In this document: positions 58,947 to 64,000 of the stretch, piece by piece
Layout: each line of letters begins with the position of its first letter
Numbering within the stretch: the first letter of the stretch is position 1
From: Sphingomonadales bacterium
GTDB taxonomy: Bacteria; Pseudomonadota; Alphaproteobacteria; Sphingomonadales; Sphingomonadaceae
NCBI GenBank assembly: GCA_027483465.1
Contig: JAIXUQ010000031.1
Coordinates: forward strand, 102,543-166,542
Reading direction: 5' to 3'
DNA: 64,000 nt
Program-made: the position numbers and the translations under genes
The notes under the pieces: generated by a model
The model's database searches: none
The model's input: only the letters and a program-made list of their open reading frames with translations
Told to the model about the DNA's origin: nothing

Positions 58947-61130
58947 ATGGGCCCCTTGTCGGATGTGAGTTGGTTGCTGGACGAGCATGCCGCACCGCGC
59001 AGCCCTTTGGGCCGCCGCCCGCTGGATGCCCGCGCCCTTGCCGCGGCGGAACCGCTGCTGGAAGTGGCCGGCATCGGGGCGTGGCAGCTCACACCCGGCG
59101 GCAAGCTGTGGTGGAGCAACCGCACCCGCCAGATCCACGGTGTCTCGGCCGGATACGTGCCCACGCTTGACGTGGCGATCAGCTTTTACGTGCCTGAACA
59201 TCAGCCGCTGATTGCCGAGGCGGTGCGGCATGCGATGGACAATGGCGCGCCCTGGGATCTGGAGCTGGCCATCCGCCGCGCCGATGGTGACCGGCGGCAG
59301 GTGCGGGCGCGCGGCCGCGCGGTGCAGCGTCAGGCGGGTGCCTCCACCTATCTGGTGGGCACGTTCGAGGATATCACCGATCGGCATCTGGCCGCGATGC
59401 GGGCCGCGAGCGAGCTGGAGCTGCGCACCCGCACCGAAACCCTGCTGCGCGATGTGATCACCGCCATTCCCACCGCGCTTTCGGTGTATGACCGGGATGA
59501 ACGGCTGATCCTGGTCAACGAGAATTACCGCAACATTCTGCCGGGCAACCGCCAGTTCATGGTGACCGGCGAATCGCTGGAGAACATCATCGCCCGCAAG
59601 GTGCTGGCCAATCATTATGTGCCCGAGGTGAGCGCCGATGATCCGCCGCAGGTGCGCGCCGCCTGGGTGGCGGAGTATCTGCGCCAGCATCGCCAGCCCG
59701 GCTATAACCGCATTTTCCAACTGCGCGATGACAAGTTCGTGCAGGCCACGGCCGCCATTTCGGAAAGCGGCAACATCGTTTCCGTGCGCTGGGATGTGAG
59801 CGCGCTGAAGCGGGCGGAGCGCGCGCTGCGCCAGCGGGCCGAGCGCGATGCGCTGACCGGCCTCGCCAACCGTGACGTGCTGCTCAGCCGGCTGACGGCT
59901 TCGGCCCAGGGCAGCGAACCCGGCCTGCTGGTGCTGCTCGACATTGATTTCTTCAAGGCGGTGAACGACAGCCTGGGCCATGCCGCCGGCGACCAGCTGC
60001 TGCGCATCATTGGCCGGCGGCTGCGCATGCTGATCGGCAAGGTGGGCGGCCCCGGCAGCATCGCCGCCCGCCTGTCTGGCGATGAATTTGCCATGATCAT
60101 CAACCGCACCGTCGAGCTGGACAAGCTGAACGAGATCGCCGCCAACCTGATGACCCACATGCGGCGGCCGATGCAGCTGGGGGCCAGCCGCTATGCCCCA
60201 TCGGTTTCGGTGGGCATTGCCCCGATCCCGGTTGAACCCAGCGATCCCAAGGTGCTGATGGCCAATGCCGATGCCGCGCTGCTGGATGCCAAGCGGTTGG
60301 GCCGTGGCCGTCATGTCGTGTTCAGCGCGGCGCTGGCCGAGCGGGTGATCCGGCGCACGCGGCTGGCCGAAGCGCTGCGCCAGGCGCTGGCCGAGGGCAG
60401 CATCCAGGCCGCCCTGCAACCGCAGCAGCGGCTGGAGAATGGATCGGTGCTGGGTTTCGAAGCGCTGGCGCGCTGGCAGCTGGGCAGCCAATGGGTGCCC
60501 CCGGCCGAATTCATCGGGCTTGCCGAGGATGTCGGCCTCGCCCAGTCGCTGGGCAATGCAGTGATGGAAGCCGCCTTCGCCGGCTTTGCCGCGATGCTGC
60601 GCGCCGGGCTTGATCCGGGGCACTTGGCGATCAATGTTTCCACCGCCCAGCTGCTCGCCGATGATTTTGTCGAAACCGTCAAGGCCGCGCTCAGCCGCCA
60701 CGATGTGCCGGCCACCCGGCTGGAGATCGAGGTGACCGAAACCGTGCTGCTCGATCGCTCGATCGCGCGGATCGGCCAGACGCTGGAGGCGCTGCAGGCC
60801 ATGGGTTGCACGCTGGCCATGGATGATTTCGGCACCGGCTATGCCTCGCTGTCCCACCTCACCGCCTTCCCGGTTGACCGCATCAAGATCGACCGCGGCT
60901 TCACCCACGCCATCGACAGCGCCGACGGCTCCGGCCTCATTGCCCGCTCGCTGATCCAGCTGGGTGGCGCACTGGGGCTGGAGGTGATTGCCGAGGGCGT
61001 GGAGACCGAGCGCCAGCGCGAATTCCTGGTCGCCAACGGTTGCGCGGCGATCCAGGGCTTTCTTTTTGCCCGGCCGATGCTGCCCGATGCCGCGCTGGCC
61101 TGGCTGGCGGCGCTGCAACCGGTGGCCTGA
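58947..61130 (+). CDS. PAS-GGDEF-EAL protein, probable c-di-GMP phosphodiesterase
   Basis: About 727 residues. I use ATG 58947; AGGAG is only 1 base before it, so TTG 58908 or GTG 58965 are alternatives. Two PAS-like domains (about 35-130 and 145-275) precede a GGDEF domain whose active site is degenerate (RLSGDEFAM in place of GGDEF, no I-site), then an EAL domain with all hydrolytic motifs: FEALARW, INVST, EVTET, DDFGTGYAS, KIDRGF, EGVET and QGF. It should degrade c-di-GMP, with the GGDEF part perhaps sensing GTP. No transmembrane segment is seen. It sits between recF and gyrB. Confidence 0.9.
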   Translation: MGPLSDVSWLLDEHAAPRSPLGRRPLDARALAAAEPLLEVAGIGAWQLTPGGKLWWSNRTRQIHGVSAGYVPTLDVAISFYVPEHQPLIAEAVRHAMDNGAPWDLELAIRRADGDRRQVRARGRAVQRQAGASTYLVGTFEDITDRHLAAMRAASELELRTRTETLLRDVITAIPTALSVYDRDERLILVNENYRNILPGNRQFMVTGESLENIIARKVLANHYVPEVSADDPPQVRAAWVAEYLRQHRQPGYNRIFQLRDDKFVQATAAISESGNIVSVRWDVSALKRAERALRQRAERDALTGLANRDVLLSRLTASAQGSEPGLLVLLDIDFFKAVNDSLGHAAGDQLLRIIGRRLRMLIGKVGGPGSIAARLSGDEFAMIINRTVELDKLNEIAANLMTHMRRPMQLGASRYAPSVSVGIAPIPVEPSDPKVLMANADAALLDAKRLGRGRHVVFSAALAERVIRRTRLAEALRQALAEGSIQAALQPQQRLENGSVLGFEALARWQLGSQWVPPAEFIGLAEDVGLAQSLGNAVMEAAFAGFAAMLRAGLDPGHLAINVSTAQLLADDFVETVKAALSRHDVPATRLEIEVTETVLLDRSIARIGQTLEALQAMGCTLAMDDFGTGYASLSHLTAFPVDRIKIDRGFTHAIDSADGSGLIARSLIQLGGALGLEVIAEGVETERQREFLVANGCAAIQGFLFARPMLPDAALAWLAALQPVA

Positions 61131-61180
61131 CCGCCCGGTTGCTGCATTTCTTCCTCGCACGAACTGGCGCTTGTGGCTAA

Positions 61181-63616
<2,436 letters not shown>

Positions 63617-63619
63617 GCC

Positions 63620-64000
63620 TCAGCGGTTCAACCGCCCCTCGATCAGCGCGTCCACCACCGTGGGATCGGCCAGCGTGCTGGTGTCACCCAGGGCACCAAA
63701 CTCGTTCTCGGCGATCTTGCGCAGGATGCGGCGCATGATCTTGCCGCTGCGGGTTTTTGGCAGCGCCGGCGTCAGGTGGATATGGTCGGGCACGGCGATG
63801 CCGCCGATTTCGGCGCGCACGGTCGCCTTCAGCGCGGCGACCAGCGCGTCGCTCGCTTCCACCCCGGCGTTCAGGGTCACATAGGCATAAATGCCCTGGC
63901 CCTTGATGTCGTGCGGGAAGCCGACCACGGCGGCTTCGGCCACATCGGCGTGGGCAACCAGCGCCGATTCGACCTCGGCCGTGCCCATGCGGTGGCCCGA
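63620..64000 (-). CDS. acs: Acetyl-CoA synthetase, C-terminal part (gene continues beyond window)
   Basis: About 127 C-terminal residues. [16 protein letters not shown] followed by [17 protein letters not shown] and [17 protein letters not shown] are the family C-terminal domain with the catalytic, acetylatable Lys in TRSGKIMRR. The enzyme makes acetyl-CoA from acetate, ATP and CoA. Only the last fifth of the gene is present. It converges on gyrB. Confidence 0.95.
   Translation of the reverse strand, partial: SGHRMGTAEVESALVAHADVAEAAVVGFPHDIKGQGIYAYVTLNAGVEASDALVAALKATVRAEIGGIAVPDHIHLTPALPKTRSGKIMRRILRKIAENEFGALGDTSTLADPTVVDALIEGRLNR

Overview
The window is GC-rich (G/C dominates third codon positions) chromosomal DNA from an alphaproteobacterium, most probably a sphingomonad or close relative. 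The supporting signs are a class I lysyl-tRNA synthetase, a CtrA-like response regulator with CtrA-type TTAA boxes nearby, the Slam/TbpB-like lipoprotein pair, core genes dnaN, recF and gyrB, and a cellulose operon with a BcsA-BcsB fusion and BcsD as in acetic acid bacteria. The genus cannot be fixed from the window alone. No tRNA, rRNA, CRISPR array, insertion sequence or prophage was recognised.

Layout. 1-2.2 kb (minus): a TbpB-like surface lipoprotein and the start of its Slam-type exporter. 2.5-14.2 kb (plus): cellulose operon, in order a Pro/Ala-rich accessory protein, bcsQ, a bcsA-bcsB fusion, bcsC, bcsD, bcsZ. 14.3-21.5 kb: regulators and accessories, namely a CtrA-like regulator, a membrane diguanylate cyclase, a second and divergent cellulose-synthase-like glycosyltransferase with a SPOR-like partner, and an RsbU-RsbV-RsbW partner-switching operon with a histidine phosphatase. 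21.6-22.7 kb: dnaN. 22.8-29.1 kb (minus): a CpdA-like phosphodiesterase and a three-gene redox module (an FAD/two-cNMP-domain/four-Fe-S-cluster fusion, a b-type membrane cytochrome, and an FHA-decaheme cytochrome c). 29.3-33.6 kb (plus): ccmF-ccmG-ccmH-ccmI, divergent from that module. 33.6-44.7 kb: housekeeping and metabolic genes (SixA, DinG-like helicase, LysRS, exported methyltransferase, ABA4-like protein, DUF1289, luciferase-like oxidoreductase, split PssD/PssE glycosyltransferase, thioesterase, alkylsulfatase). 44.7-54.1 kb (minus): a tight four-gene operon (pentaheme cytochrome, tandem GlcG/HbpS-like lipoprotein, outer-membrane beta-barrel, decaheme cytochrome with LVIVD propeller) with a divergent LuxR-type regulator. 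55.1-64 kb: lolA, an old-yellow-enzyme homologue, Nudix, recF, a PAS-GGDEF-EAL protein, gyrB and the 3' part of acs.

How they may work together. Two multiheme cytochrome systems lie about 15 kb apart, on the same strand, with c-type cytochrome maturation genes beside the first. The first looks like an inner-membrane route from a pyridine nucleotide/FAD/Fe-S protein through a b cytochrome to a periplasmic decaheme domain. The second has the parts expected of an outer-membrane or cell-surface electron conduit. I infer that they may form one electron-transfer chain between the cytoplasm and the cell exterior. I do not recognise either as a named system, and they are the best candidates here for undescribed biology. 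The left third is a c-di-GMP-controlled cellulose and envelope region: PilZ in BcsA, a diguanylate cyclase, a CtrA-like regulator and an Rsb switch whose RsbU has a degenerate receiver domain.
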